Shown: positions 1 through 13,439, numbered from the stretch's first letter. The stretch is DNA of 64,000 nt from Epiperipatus broadwayi (GCA_028023455.1 JAQFVV010006215.1:9445950-9509949), one strand, 5' to 3'. Notes: generated by a model from the letters alone, not told the origin. Numbers and translations are program-made.

Positions 1-483
1 ATTTAACAATAAAAATATCAAAATTTTGATGTGTTATACTTGACAAGCATTGATATATATATATATATATAGTACCTATATTGATATAGGCACATATAAT
101 TTTTATCTAACATTATTAAAGTAATCTTTCATGAAGGAAAAACATAAAATTAAATGTTGGAGAGTTTATTGCAGCTTGTTTTCGAAGGAGATAAGAATTA
201 AATAGTTTTTTTTTAGTATTCGTGAAAATATAATTTAAAAAGTTAAAACATCTTTTCATTAAAGTTTAATTAAAGAAAAATAATGTTAAAACTAATATAT
301 GACCGTATATATGTGCGATTGTCAACAATAGAATAAATGTTATTATAAATAAATGAAAGTTAAAGAAGATTATTATTAAAAAACACGGCAATGGTTATTA
401 ATTAAAATATAAAACAACATCTCTGCATGGCTATTACTAATTAAGCAATCTTCCAAAACATGTTTATCAAAGGATTAATTGAT
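1..483. other. AT-rich flank, no gene seen
   Basis: Low-complexity AT-rich sequence with a short (TA)n run near 53-70. No coding or repeat signal recognised. Confidence 0.5.
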
Positions 484-900
484 AAGGAATTCAACAACAG
501 ATCTTTGCTGGAGATATGAGAAAGACAACAAGGCGAAGGTATAAATAGACCTTTTTTTTATCGGACAAATCAGTTCCACAAATTAGTTGAGACAATCAGT
601 TCACAAAGTTATTGAGAGAGTGCAGTTCGGAAATTAATTGAGTCAGTTAAGAAAAAAAAATGCAGTGCTGAGAATATTTTGGAACGCACGTTCACCTCCA
701 GCCCAGATGTCCGAGAAAACAGAGATCTGCCTGTGAAATAATGTCAGCTTAACATCTTAGAAAATCTCCGTCAGTATCTATTTGTCTCCGATAGCAATAA
801 TCATGAAAATCAGGAAACTTAGCAAGGAAACGTCCCAGCCAGCTGGAAGCATTCATACTGGAACCATTCATACTGGAAGAAAACAGAGTGTTAAATCTAC
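484..900 (+). promoter_or_regulatory. LTR- or promoter-like patch
   Basis: A less AT-rich stretch with a TATA-like GGTATAAATAGACC at about 538-551, followed by ATCAGTTCC near 568 and further CAGTTC words. TATA plus ATCAGTT-like starts are common in arthropod-type LTRs, but no matching second copy was found in the window. A TGGCGCCC word, which resembles a retroviral primer-binding site, lies at 1488-1495. A decayed LTR is one reading; an unrelated promoter-like stretch is another. Two CATTCATACTGGAA repeats lie near 850-880. Confidence 0.25.
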
Positions 901-3400
901 GTTCAAAATCCTAGGTAAAAACATTTGCTTATTTCGTTCTATACTGTAATAGCCATTGCATTTCATTAATTCGTGCGAATCCTCCAAGAGTCTAATTATA
1001 TGAACTCGATATCATACATAAATGAACTATTGATATGTGTGTGATTAAATTTCAAATACTTTAATATTATTATGTGTGTGCATGAGTTAATATGTGCGTG
1101 ATCACTATATCAATATTTATTAGTTGAATTAGAGTGTTCTGTTATTAAGTCTATAGGAATATTTAAACTATTTAGAAATGTTAATTTAAAATATGTGTGT
1201 GCTTTATTAGAATTATAAAAGTTTAAATTTAGTAAATAAATGTTAGGTAATAAATTATCTTTAAAATTAAACTTTATTTGTCGGTCAATTCTTTTTATCA
1301 ATTCTTTTTACCAAATTTTTTTATAAATTCCTTTTACAATTCTTTATCAAGTCTTTTAAACACTAATTACATATAATCTATTAGTGATTACAAACAGCTG
1401 AGCTAGTCGTGGATTTAGGCGTTGGGTTAGTGGCCACTTTTCAAAGTGCATTGTCTATTCTTTTAGTATTCTTTTAGAATAAGCAGCTGGCGCCCGTGTT
1501 TATACACAAACAAAAAAAAAGTGCTTTGAACTTGGTGTTGAACTCAACAGCCGAGAAGAAGCTATGTCCTGAAAATGTAACGCTAGTTATATACTTTATA
1601 GCTATCGTTTGGGCATACATACTCTCCGAGTATGTTCTTCTCTGCCTAAGAGGCCGGTGTTTCAAATTCACATATTCGAATACGGTTCAATATATATATA
1701 TGCACACATACATGTATATATGTGTAATTTCTGAATATATTTAACTTTTTACAAAGTAAACATTTTTAGTTGTCACTTTTAAATAATGTAAAATACCACA
1801 GTGGGTTTTCATAAAACAAATTTATATAATTGACTAACATATAAATTAAATTCTTTTTTTTAATTTTATTTGAATTTATCAAACTACTAAAATTATTAAA
1901 AATATCTTTCATAACTAATTCCATTTGCAAAATATATATAAAATTCACACATTCATGTGTGTATCAATAAAAACAAAGATGATATGAATGAGTTATCAAA
2001 TTCTATCATAATAGTTTAAAGTTTCATTTTTTTTTAAAAGTGATCTACCCAAAAAATACTATCCTATAATAGTCTCTCTTTTGACAGGTCATTGTTGATT
2101 AAAATTTGTAAATGTCTTTAAAATAATACACTTGCAAGTTTCTTTTAATTCAAGCAAAATTATGTTTTTGTTTCACATTTAAAATGTCTCTTTTTTTAAT
2201 AAACAAAAAATAAAATCATTCCACATATATGTATTAGAATCACAGGTCACTTTAAATGTCTTTCTTTAGAATATAGAATCTTCTATTAACCCTTTACCTC
2301 TTTATTTTTAATCCAACCAAATTATTACTTACATGTTGAATTATATTCTTAAATCTCTTTTTAAGGACTAATGAAAAATAACTTACTGGCTGCACTTTAT
2401 ATAAAAATACACAACATGTTTATATGTGCTTCTCTGCATATAGATACATCAGCATCTATATAATTAATTCTTCAGCAAGCTGAGCTTCACTTGTTGAGCT
2501 TGGTCACTCCAGCATAGGCATAATCAGAAACAGGCACAGTTAGGTAAATCATTGGCATTCAATTTGTTCTATTTGGTCTAGAATTGTTTCAGGCAAGTTT
2601 TGGTCTGCAATTGATTCCACTTAGATTTTAGGCAAGCTAACAGTTTTGTCCTCATTTGTGCAGGCTAATGACTCATTTAGAAATGGATCTGGCTTCATGT
2701 GGATCAAAACTCCAATATAAAGAACTAATAGACTGCTGCTGGGTCTATTGTCTTGACTTCAGCTACATCTTCATGAGAGCCATTTTTATAACTCTCCAAA
2801 ACCAACTACTACCAGCCAACTGCTTCTCAAAATATTAAAACCAAACCATTTTAATCTTTTTATCAATTTTTTTTATAAGAGTCAGCTGAGGTGATAAAAA
2901 CCCATTGAAAATTGTTTTTTCTTGATTAAAAACAATTCTAATCATTTTGAAAGCAACTTTGACAGTTTTATCAAAGTATGATATATAAAGATTTTTACAT
3001 AAATAGAAATTACCAATTAATTAAAAAGATTTCAAAATACATAATAGACATTTTTACAATTATCAGAAAACATGCTTATTTTTAATTTCAAAATCAGAAT
3101 ACAGTATTAATATTTATTTAGATCTTTTTAAAGTGTTCAATTTATAATAAAATTCTATTTAAATCCAGAATTATTTAACCCTTTATAGTTATTTTATTCC
3201 AGGAAATGTAAAAAAATATTTACAAAAATTTGTGTGGGTTTATTTCTACTTTTCATTTCAGCTTTATATATATGCGCACATACTATATTATTGTATGCCA
3301 TATAATAGGACTGTTATAATACATACTTGCATTTTGACACTTTTCATACTTTGTAGACACTTTTAATATTATGTATCACATAATATTCATCACTGAAAAT
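901..3400. other. No supported gene; AT-rich sequence with one GC-richer patch
   Basis: Mostly unremarkable AT-rich DNA. The patch at about 1490-1680 is richer in GC and open in a frame on both strands, one of them predicting a hydrophobic segment, but neither is supported as a gene. The stretch at 2460-2840 is slightly less AT-rich and has repeated words related to CAGGCAAG; its function is unknown. Confidence 0.4.
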
Positions 3401-3404
3401 GTCA

Positions 3405-3735
3405 TAGATAGATAGATAGTTAGTAGGTAGGTAGGTAGGTAGGTAGGAAGATAGGTAAGTAGATAGGTAGGTAGGTAGGTAGGTAGATAGGGAGGTAGGT
3501 AGGTAGATAGGGAGGGAGAGAGGTAGGTAGATAGGGAGGAAGGGAAGTAGGTCGGTTGGTGAATGCATGGGTGGGTGGATAGGGTGGATGGGTAGGTAGG
3601 TAGTGGGTAGGGGGTAGGTGGGCAGGTAGGCAGGCAGGTAGGGGTGGGTAGGTAGGTGGTAGGTAGGTAGGTATGTAAGTGGGTATGTAGGTAAATAGAT
3701 AGTAGGTAGATAGATAGATAGATAAAAAGATAGAT
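3405..3735. repeat. (GGTA)n/(GATA)n microsatellite
   Basis: About 330 bp of imperfect tetranucleotide repeat, GGTA and GATA on the plus strand, with interspersed GGGA, GGCA and GGTG variants. It opens long Thr/Tyr/Leu/Pro-rich frames on the minus strand that are artefacts of the repeat. Confidence 0.95.
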
Positions 3736-4320
3736 ATATAAATGAAATGGTTTATTGGAAAGTTTCAAAAACCTATGAGCAATAGATGTCATAATGCTGG
3801 GGTTGCAATATATGGTCTTCATCTAACACAATCTATGACTTTGTTTCTCAGGGATTTCTATGAAAATTCACATAAAATACAAACATCAAAGTGATAGAAT
3901 TGATCTGAAATCAAAATACTAATTAAGTGATACTTGTAGCGATTATATATTTTCAATTCATCAGACATAATAAAAAGTCTGGTGTAAAAGATTCTTTATA
4001 AAAGTGATAACTTAGAATTGTTAAAACTATTTTCTTCTCTAAATTGTATTAAAAAATGACTAAAGTGACTTCATCAAGCTTTGCTGTTTTAGAAAATGTT
4101 TATCTGATAATGGCAAAATGGGAATGACTTTAGCAATCCATAATTGATGAACTAAAATTGAAAAAAACAAAAAAAAAATATTGCTCTAATAAAGTCAAAC
4201 TATAGGACTTTTATTAGCCAAATAATTTTTAAAATTTTTGAAATACTGACAAAGTGAAAATATATTATTGAAAATATTGATTTGCCATTTTATGTAATGT
4301 GTGATGTCTTTTCATAATTC

Positions 4321-4622
4321 TAATGTGATGTATTATGGCTTCTCCTTAAACGAAGTCAAGAATATCTCAGCAATTATGCCCAGATAAACCTGTTAGCCAC
4401 TTTCTTTTACATTCCCCACTCTAAATTTACCCATAATCTGCTCTATCCCATTTCCACAACATAATTTTTGTCAACTCTATAACCTTTATATCTAAATCCC
4501 CCTTATCTTTTCCCAAACCCAGCATAAAAACCAATAATTCACTTTCTGTATAATCACTCTTTTCATATTTATTTTTCCACAACTTCATTATATATACCCT
4601 TTCTGTTTTCAAACATTTACAT
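4321..4622 (-). mobile_element. LINE 3' end fragment (copy 1)
   Basis: The minus strand encodes the C-terminal part of a non-LTR retrotransposon ORF2, including LLVFMLGLGKDKGDLDIKVI and LTKIMLWKWDRADYG, and ends in a GGAGAAGCCATAATACATCA tail. Copies at 18788, 48478 and 50340 share the same 3' tail, the pattern left by 5'-truncated LINE insertions. Cut at the 5' side just after the ATGAAAACAG region. Confidence 0.75.
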
Positions 4623-5450
4623 TCAATTAAACTCCTAAATTAAGTAGTGCTGCCCTCTTTAGTTTATTACAATACTAGAGTGTTAAGCTTGAGAACTAAA
4701 AGTTTTCAAATTGAAGCTTGCTTTGATATGTTTACTAATTAAACATTAAATAATCTCTTCTATTAACCATGTGATTATTTCAAGACTGAATTATGTTTAA
4801 TAGTTTTATTTCCATAAACAAACTACTGCAATTTGCACTTCGAAAGATAGTTATCAAATTTATTGTTACAATTTTATTTACAACTTCTGAACTCACAATT
4901 CTACCAATAACCATTTCAGAGAATCCTAATCCAGACATAAACATATATAACAATGAACTTTAGTTTTCATAGTATATAGATAAGTCAACATTGTAGATTA
5001 AAATAAATATATTAAAAAATTCAGTGATAAACTAATTTTATAAAAATGTATAATTGATATATTGATTTAAAGAGAAGACAGAGTGCATACAGTAGTTTAA
5101 TTCAGTATATAAGGTGTGTGATGTTTCCAACTTTAAAAACATTCAGATAGATGTTTGTCGCTGCTTGGTATTAGTTATATTATGATGAACTTTCATCCTT
5201 TGAGAACTGCTTTTTTAAAAAAAATATGTTGATTAAATTTAGTAACAATACAAAATACATAAAATTTAAGTCACAATTGTGTTTTATTACTTTGAAATTA
5301 AAAAATAATTATGACTGCAAATCCTATATAAATTTATTCAAACTGTAATTGGGCATGGATTTATTTATTTATTAGATAGCTTATCTAGTAACAAAATATT
5401 ATAAAGGAATCTGTAGAGATTCCAATCAGAGACAGAATCACTAATAACTT
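4623..5450. other. No gene seen
   Basis: AT-rich sequence without a recognised repeat or exon. Confidence 0.4.
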
Positions 5451-5930
5451 TATTAAATCCTTCAATTTGCTATTGTAATAATAGATTCAATAAATATTCA
5501 TTATTTGATTTATGATTTGGGTTTCTCCACATCTACCTACATCAATGTCTGTTAAATTCTGTTTATGAAACATTTATAGATGTTCTGGATCTATCAATGA
5601 GAGTCCAAATGCATTTAGAAAGATCATATCCAGCTGACTTACTGTTGGATTTGGAAAAAGAAATTTATTTGGAAATACATAAGAATTCCATATTAAATCC
5701 TTCAATTTGCTATTGTAATAATAGATTCAATAAATATTCATTATTTGATTTATGATTTGGGTTTCTCCCATCTACCTACATCAATGTCTGTTAAATTCTG
5801 TTTATGAAACATTTATGAATGTTCTGGATCTATCAATGAGAGTCCAAGTGCATTTAGAAAGATCATATCCAGCTGACTTACTGTTGGATTTGGGAAAAAA
5901 AAATTATTTGGAAATATATAAGAATTCCAT
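5451..5930. repeat. 240-bp tandem duplication
   Basis: Two head-to-tail copies, 5451-5690 and 5691-about 5930, exact period 240 and only a handful of differences. Both have an open stretch on the plus strand with DLSMRVQVHLERSYPADLLL in the second copy (VQMH in the first). A partial unknown ORF may have been duplicated; the protein is not recognised. Confidence 0.9.
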
Positions 5931-6149
5931 TTTTTACATCATAATTTTTTGATGTAAATTTTTGATTGATAATCCAAAAAAAAAAAAAAAAGAATCTCTA
6001 TTCGAGACAAGTCTTAGACGTGAAACAATATCTTAAGTTAGTAGCAAATCCAATCAGCTAAACCGATTTTTTAAAAATTTATCTGTGAGGTAACTTTCCT
6101 TTTACTTTATTTAATTTAATATACTGTACAGGCTTATACACACCTGCAC

Positions 6150-6465
6150 ATATAAAGTAATATGTAAAGGATTCGAACTTAGACTTTCACACAACCTTCA
6201 ACTCTCCAAGCCATCTCATATTGCTGACCCACCTGATCATACACATGTTGAAAAGATAAATAATAACCAATATTAGTATTTCATGTTAAACCAGCACTTG
6301 TCAATTGGTCCAGATTATCATCTCCATACATATATACAATCAAAGTTCAGCTTATATTAAGATAGTCAATCTTCATACTTTAATGGACAGACTTCAAACT
6401 ACTTAACCCACAACTCTTCAACCATCCATTTCATTGAAAATTTGATGATGGAACATTCAAAGCCT
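6150..6465 (-). repeat. SINE-like composite repeat (copy 1)
   Basis: On the minus strand a tRNA-like box B (AGTTCGAATCC) ends a head that resembles the SINE heads at 16404-16556 and 43693-43775. The block extends to about 6465, and a similar composite of the same layout lies at 43290-43600, so head and adjoining sequence moved or were duplicated together. Confidence 0.6.
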
Positions 6466-7850
6466 ACAAATAATTGTAAAAGCAACTTAATGATTAATTT
6501 CTACCAGTTTTGAGCTATAAAAGAAGTTTCATCACATGCATGCACACACAAAACCTTAAAAATTTTGAATATAAACCCACACATAATAATTTAAAACATT
6601 TTTGAATACATTTTAAACAAAGTACTTATTTTTAAAAAATTCAAAGTAATTTCATTACAAAATTATTTAAAACTTAGAAAATCTAGAGGAAAAAAAATTA
6701 GAAATTCTCATTGTTCCAAAACATTATTTTTCTATACTTCACAAATATTTTTATGTCAGTATTCAATCTCCTTCACCAACACTGCAATCATCAATCAATA
6801 TATATACCCATAATAAATATTATATGAAATACGTTTTTCATTTGTATCATACTGACTTATATCTATATGCAAAAAAGAAAAAATTGAGCAATAAGAAGGG
6901 GGAAGTGTTAGTTTTGAACCATTGGGAAATTTAAATGCTATTTTAATCATTCTTCTATATTTAAAATAACTTCTTAATTATTTTAAAGTCTAAACAAATA
7001 GATTGGTTATTTTTTGTAAAAATTACTTTTGGTTTTATTTTATTCCAAAACATTTTAATTATTGTCGGAAGTGTATATTAAAATAATAATTTAATTTTTT
7101 TTTCCTAGATAAAACATGTTTTTGCTTTTGTTTCAAAATCGGTAAATATAAATTAATAACTCTCTGCTTACTGCTGATGGTATAATAAGTAAAATATTTA
7201 AAATTAGATTAATTTGGAAAAAAAATACTTAATTTTTTTTTTTTTGTTAATTATACAGTAGCATGCAAACATTACTTTTTCATCACATTTTAAGTACTGT
7301 AATAATAATTAAAAAAAAAAAAACATTTCTATGTAAAAACCTGTAAGATATGGCGAATTTTTAATATTTATCATATAAATATATTGAACAACAAATAAGC
7401 ATTTATTGTGTTATGCAGATGAGAACAGTAATTATGGAGGGGCAGATTCAAAAGCTAAAAATTTTTGGATCAAGGTTCAAACTACCATCACATGACCTCT
7501 TGAATAAGTAACAGCATATTATTTCACTTGTCCTTTAGAAATGTCAGAGAATGATGGATTCAGGAATAAAGATTACAGCATGAATTCTGAACTGAGTTAT
7601 ATTAATAAAATCTCTGTTTAGTAAATTAAATTACTATGCCTATTATTAGGATATTTGAATATTATATGACTTCCTAAAGAACTAACTGCATAATTATTTT
7701 ATTTCTTTTACTTATTTTACTAAGAAATGAACTGCCTTTTTTATTTAAATCAATGGAGTACTTTATAACAAAATATAATTAGAACAAAAGTGGCCGCAGA
7801 AAACATATTATGAATTCATATTAAAGATACAATACATGATTAAACAGTTA
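6466..7850. other. Intergenic or intronic, no gene seen
   Basis: AT-rich DNA downstream of cadherin exon 6 with several homopolymer runs. No next cadherin exon recognised. Confidence 0.4.
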
Positions 7851-7851
7851 C

Positions 7852-7939
7852 CTGGTATAATCCGGAAAACAATTATTGCATTTATGCCTATATCTTGATC
7901 AAAAGCATAAATTCTTTCAGGATATGTTTCAATGTTTGT
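7852..7939 (-). CDS. Cadherin gene, exon 6 (next EC domain, 88 nt)
   Basis: An acceptor (TTTTTTTGTAG) precedes 29 open codons plus one base, then a GTAACTG donor. The peptide ends IYAFDQDIGINAIIVFRI. This is the classic EC segment A-x-D-x-D-x-G-x-N-A-x-(I/V)-x-Y-x-I with the calcium-binding DQD and the GINA turn kept. It follows exon 5 in frame (SINDATII-TNIETYPERIYA), giving the right spacing from the previous P-x-F. It is the only exon here ending in phase 1. The next exon was not identified with confidence in the 7.8 kb below it. Confidence 0.82.
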
Positions 7940-7975
7940 CTACAAAAAAATAAAATAGAAATTAATAATTTGTTG

Positions 7976-7987
7976 CCCCCCCCCCCC
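7976..7987. repeat. C12 homopolymer
   Basis: Twelve consecutive C, striking in such an AT-rich setting, about 40 bases upstream (in gene sense) of the exon 6 acceptor. Confidence 0.95.
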
Positions 7988-8419
7988 ACCTTCAGCAAAC
8001 CCAATCTATAGAAAATTATTTTAAAAACAATGTGCTTTATTTAGATATGTATGAATCTCACAACCTACACATACAAGCATACATTCCAATTCTGGCTTCA
8101 AAATATCGTTATATATTATGATTAATAAAATAATACCATTAATAATTATCTTTTACCATCTATACCTTTTTTTATTTTTCTATGTAAGTCCACATTTGTT
8201 TAACAATGAAGTTCTACTACAAATATACATCCAATATAATATTTTCTCTAAACCTGTATTTTATCTTTTAATTAATAGTACATTTAAATTTGTGCTAATT
8301 TAATTTGCTTCCTATATTTCAACTATTTTATAGTTGTGAATTAATTAGGAAAAGCTATTGAAAGTCTCAAAGTGTAAAACATCATCTTGGTATTGATAAG
8401 AAACTTATTTTTGCAATAA

Positions 8420-9850
8420 GAAGAAAATATGGAACTATTACCAGGATGAAAATGGCATCATTAAGTGTGTAGAAGAATTCTATAAAGATATAGCAATAAA
8501 TAAAAAGAAAAAGTAACTCCTACAATTATTATATTTCCAGAATTGCTCACCATAAAAAATAAAAAACTGAGAAATGCATTGAAAAATCTATGAAATAAAG
8601 GGAAAGCTCCAAATAAATGATACAATTATATTCCATATCTTAAGACAAACAGGTTAAAAAATACAAAAATGGTTGGGAAAATTACATACTGAATAGCTAA
8701 ATAATAAAGATATACCAGATGATTGGAACAATCTAGCATTAATATTGATATTTTAAAAAGCATGATAAAGAAGGTATTAGATATTATAGACCTATCAATC
8801 TTTTTATCAATTCTAAACAAAATGTTTATCAATGTAATTACAATTCTTTATGGCAAACTTTGTATTTTAACCAACCAAAAGAACAAAGTAGATTTAAAAG
8901 AGGTTTTAGCATAATGGATCACATCTAAGTATAAAGAGAAGTTATAAGAAGGACCAATGAATATAAGTTACCATTATGCTTTGGATTTTTTTTAAATATT
9001 TGAAAAAACCATTTGATTCTATAAGCATTCCTTCAGTGATTAAAGTACTGGATTATTAACATATAGATCCAAAATGTCATCATATTCAGAAAAATATTTA
9101 TCAAAATACAACAGTAATGATTAGATTACATGATGATACTAAGAAGATTAAACATTGAGAATGGGGTAGGACATGGTGACTCCATATATTCTAGATTTTT
9201 TAGATGTATTTTGTGGATTAATATGGGAAACTAAGGAACTAAAAATAAACAGGGATTATTCAAGTCATCTACTTTAGGAAATGTTGCAAGAGTTATCAGA
9301 TAAAAGTAAAAAAGTAGGATTAAAGGTAAATGCTAAAAAGACTAGTATTCAATGGATTTTCTCAAAAGAAGAAAATAAAGATCGATAATGATGATTAGAA
9401 GAAATTAACAACTATCAATATCTTGGTCAGATTATTACTACAAATGGAAACATAATGAATGAAATTAATCATAGAATTAAACTTGGTTGGAGTGCTTTTG
9501 GTAGAAATAGTTTAATATTAAAAGGAAATATACCTCTGCATTAAAGATTTTTAATGAATATCTTACCAGTTTTTATTTATGGATCTGAGACTTAGACATT
9601 TAACAACAGAGCAATATAGAAACTTCAGACTATTCAACAAAGTAAGGAGAGCTGTATGTTAAAAGTAATGGAAAAGAATTTGAAATCAAATATATGGAAG
9701 AACAAACATTGCAGATATCTCTGAAAAATTAAAAAGATTAAAATATACATGGGCTGGACATGTTGCTAGACTAGATGATAATAGATGAACAGTTAAAGTT
9801 TTAAATTGGATTCCAAGAAATTGTAAATATTTCAATTTTATAAAGTTATA
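8420..9850 (+). mobile_element. RTE-type LINE relic, reverse-transcriptase part (copy 1)
   Basis: Frameshifted remains of a non-LTR retrotransposon RT. Recognisable pieces in order: IPDDWNN, YRPINLFINSK, FKRGFSIMDHI, NNYQYLGQIITTNGNIMNEI, INHRIKLGWSAFGRNSLILK, PVFIYGSET and TWAGHVARLDDNR, ending LNWIPRN. The YLGxxI...EI..RI...W.AF series and the GHVARLDD tail match the endonuclease-RT proteins of RTE-type LINEs. Stops and frameshifts occur throughout, and the endonuclease part is absent, so it is a dead, 5'-truncated copy. Confidence 0.85.
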
Positions 9851-10640
9851 TTCAAACATCTCATTTAAAATCCACACACTATAATCTTGAAAAAAATAAT
9901 AACTGAGATATATTTAAAACATTGGTAATAATACCATCATACCATCTGCTTGATGATTTTTTATGTAACAAAGTTTTTTCTGTCATTGTATGGAAAACTC
10001 AAAAGTTCATTTGACACATACCATCTCCCTATACACACACATATATGGAAATAATCAAAATATTCTAGAATAAATACTAAAAAATTCAATATGCTTATAT
10101 ATGAAATAAAAATAAAATCTTCACTATAGCCAGCTTACGTAACTATGCCACCTTGAATAACAATATATTGTAGCCACCCACATATTGAAAGCCAATCCAA
10201 TGACTTGTAGTTTTGAACTGAAGTGATATTGATATGTCATTGGTTATAATTCTGTGTATATTTATCCAAGTTAGCATTATACATGGACATTTTATATATG
10301 CAGAATTATCAGGTTGGAGTGTTTTAAAAACGTTCTAAAAGGAATAATTGTTTACTTTGCCATTATAATTTAAATTTAGACTGTTTTAATTTACAGTTCT
10401 AATTACACTTAAGCCAATTTAAATTCCATACTTGCTTATTCTTGTTTAAATGTACAGTGACTTTATATACTTATGCCAAACGAGAAAAAGGTAAAAACAT
10501 TTTTATAAACAAATGGTTTATAATTGTGTAGATGAAAATACTTCTTTAAATATTTCTCCAGCTAGTATTATTCATGCATATTTTATATGTAAATAACACA
10601 TAAGTATTTTAGATCATTTACTTGTTCACAGAGTTTTGTA
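9851..10640. other. No gene seen
   Basis: AT-rich DNA between two RTE relics; nothing recognised. Confidence 0.4.
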
Positions 10641-10689
10641 TAAAGGAGTTTTCGGTGTTACTGTCACAGCAGCTAAAAATTAATTTAAA

Positions 10690-13400
10690 ATTGAATGTGT
10701 AATTTACTATAAAAATACAATATTGAAAGCACAAGTGGAATGGTATTTATTAAAAATAAAAAACTAAAGGAGAATTTTTTTAGAGATTGACGGTATATTA
10801 AGCAGAATGGGAAAATTAGTTATTCAAAGTAATGAAAAATATTCAATGCAAATGATTAAGGTTTATGCTCTGGCAAGTTCTCACTATTGTGAAGTAGAAA
10901 AAGTTTTATATGAATAAACAAAATGTTTTTGATCAGACCAAACATTTTGAAATTGTCATGAGAGATTTTAATGTCAAAAGATTGTGAATAAATTTGGTTA
11001 TGGTGGCTGAAATGAAAAAGGATAGAGAATTGCATGGTTCATAGAAAAAAAATTTACACTAAGAATTTTTTCTTTGGAAAAAAATGATAAAGAGAATATA
11101 TGTGGAAACATCTAAATGACAGTGTTTCAAATTTTGATTATAGTTTGACTAAAAGAAAATTGTATTTCAAGGTTGTACACCTTTTAATAGATTTAGACCA
11201 ATAAATGTGATATGAAATACATGTTAATGCAAAACTAACAAAACAAAAATTATTACAAAAGACAATGTTTTCAGATGATATTTATAATGTTCAAAACATT
11301 TCATTGCATTTAAATTAGAACTTGCAAATAGTTTTAAAATATTAAGACTTTGAAGATAGTTCAGATTTGATTGAAACCAATAAGAAGATAATAGTGATAC
11401 TATTAAGAACTGCAAAAAGGACAGCTGATATAAGAAAATAGCAATTTACCAAATTTTTTTACTGAAACAAACAATGTATGAAGCAAAAAAAGGAGTATGA
11501 AATGTTTTTAAAATGATCCATTAAGAAAAATTGAAAATTTAGAGTTTTATAAAGCGTTTGAAAAATAATTAACAATGATATAATAAATTATAATTGTGAA
11601 TTGACAAGCAAAGCTATACAAAATAATAAAGGTCTCAAAGTCCAATATAAATATATAAAAAGGATGCACTGTTTCTGTGGAAAAAACGGATTGTTTATCC
11701 ATAATATACATCATGGAAAATATAAATAATCGATCTAAAAGCCAGATCTATGTTATCTACATAATGTATAGCTAATATGATTCCAGTAATAACTTGAAAT
11801 AATAATGAAATACCAATAAGTAATCCATAATTTTATATATATGAAATGGTTGATGGGGTTGAGAGAGATGCCATTATGAAATATTTTGAAAAGTTCTATA
11901 AAAAGTATATAATAATAAAGAATAAAATAAATAAATATTCCCTACAATTACTATTTCTTCTGAATTGCTAAGTATTTAAGTGAAGAGGTGGAACATATAA
12001 CAAAGTTTATAAAAGATAAAGAACTGCAGGGAATGGTGAAAGTATTATTGAAATTTTATAAGAAGCAAGTGGAAAAATAAAATAGTTGACAAAGTTATAT
12101 ATCAAATGTTTAAATGATAAAGATGTACCACATAATTGGAACAATATAGTAGTACAATTGATTTCTAAGAAAGATCTTAAAGAATATATTAGAAATTACA
12201 GATTGATCAGTCTTCTGCCAGTTCTCTATAAAATCTTTACAAAGATAATTACAATTCTTCTACAGCAAATTTTAGGTTCTAACCAACCAAAAAAAAAGTA
12301 CTGGATTTAAAAGTGGTTTTAGCACAGTAGATCACATCTAAATATTAAAAGAAATTATAGAAAGATACAATAAATATGATTTGCTATTACACTTTATTCT
12401 TGTAGACTATGAAAAGACATTTGATTCTTTAAGCATTTCCATGATGATTAAAGCTTTGGATAATTAAGTTATGGCCTCAAGATATTGTCATATTAATGAA
12501 GAATATTTATCAAAATGCATCACTGATAAGGGTGTGTGAGAGATTGATTTTATATCTTCAAAATATTTACAGCATGTTATAAGAAATATTTTGTGAATTA
12601 AATGGAAAGCTAAGAGAGGAAAAGTAAATGGAGAACATATAAATCATCCAGATTTTGCAGTTGATTTGGCTGTTTTTGCAAATAATGCTTCAGAGTAGCA
12701 AAAAATGTTACAAGAATTATCAGATAAAAGTAAGAAAGTAGAAGTAAAGATAAAGGCTAAAAGGCCTAAAATAATGTTCAGTAGATTTTCTCAGTAGAAT
12801 AATGCAAGGATTGATAATAATGGATTATAAGAAGTTAACAATTACAAATATCTTGGTCAGATAATTAATACAGATAAAAATGTAATGGATGAAATTAACC
12901 ATAGAATTAAACTTGGATGGAGTACTTTTGATAGAAGTAATATCATAAGATAATATGCCTATATGTTTGGGGGAAAAATGTTTTTAAATGTGTCATCACT
13001 TCGTAGAGATTTTAGACTTGAACACCTAACTGAAGAGGAATACAGATTTATCATGTAACTCAATTAAGTATGGAAAGATGGATGTTGGGTACACAAGAAA
13101 AATTTGAAACAAAATACATGAGTGAGAGAACAAAGAGATATCATGGACAGCATTAAAAGGATTAAGAGACTGAAATGGAGTCAGGATCAATATATTATTA
13201 GAAAAGATGGTAACACGTGGATACTGATGTTTTAAATTGGATTCCAAGATATCATAAAGATCTAGAAAGGACATGTGAGATGGATGAATGAAATATGGAA
13301 TTTTGGTGGCATAATGAGAGAACAGATGGTGATAGTTTGGGCTAGGATTGATAATGCTAGAAATGATGAATATGGCACAGTTAACATCTTTTATGAGTTT
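10690..13400 (+). mobile_element. RTE-type LINE relic, endonuclease plus RT (copy 2)
   Basis: A longer relic of the same family. The apurinic-type endonuclease part is near 10720-11130 (IVMRDFNVK, where the family usually has GDFN). The RT part runs from about 11950: DVPHNWNNIVVQLISKKDL, YRLISLLPVLYKIFTKII, FKSGFSTVDHI, LVDYEKTFDSLS and FAVDLAVFANNASE (the catalytic F-A-D-D reads F-A-V-D), then NNYKYLGQIINTDKNVMDEI. The 3' part has GHV-type remnants and a D-E-W-N-F-G-G-I-M-like tail. Many stops. It lies in the exon 5-6 intron, antisense to the gene. Confidence 0.85.
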
Positions 13401-13439
13401 CTGTGTTTTAATAAACATGTCTAAAACAAAAAAGGTCAA

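Noticed and set aside
1496-1744. 82-codon plus-strand frame with a hydrophobic segment
   Set aside because: The second half comes from a TA/CA-rich microsatellite; no splice or promoter context and no homology recognised.
3344-3822. Long Thr/Tyr/Leu/Pro-rich minus-strand frames
   Set aside because: They follow entirely from the (GGTA)n microsatellite.
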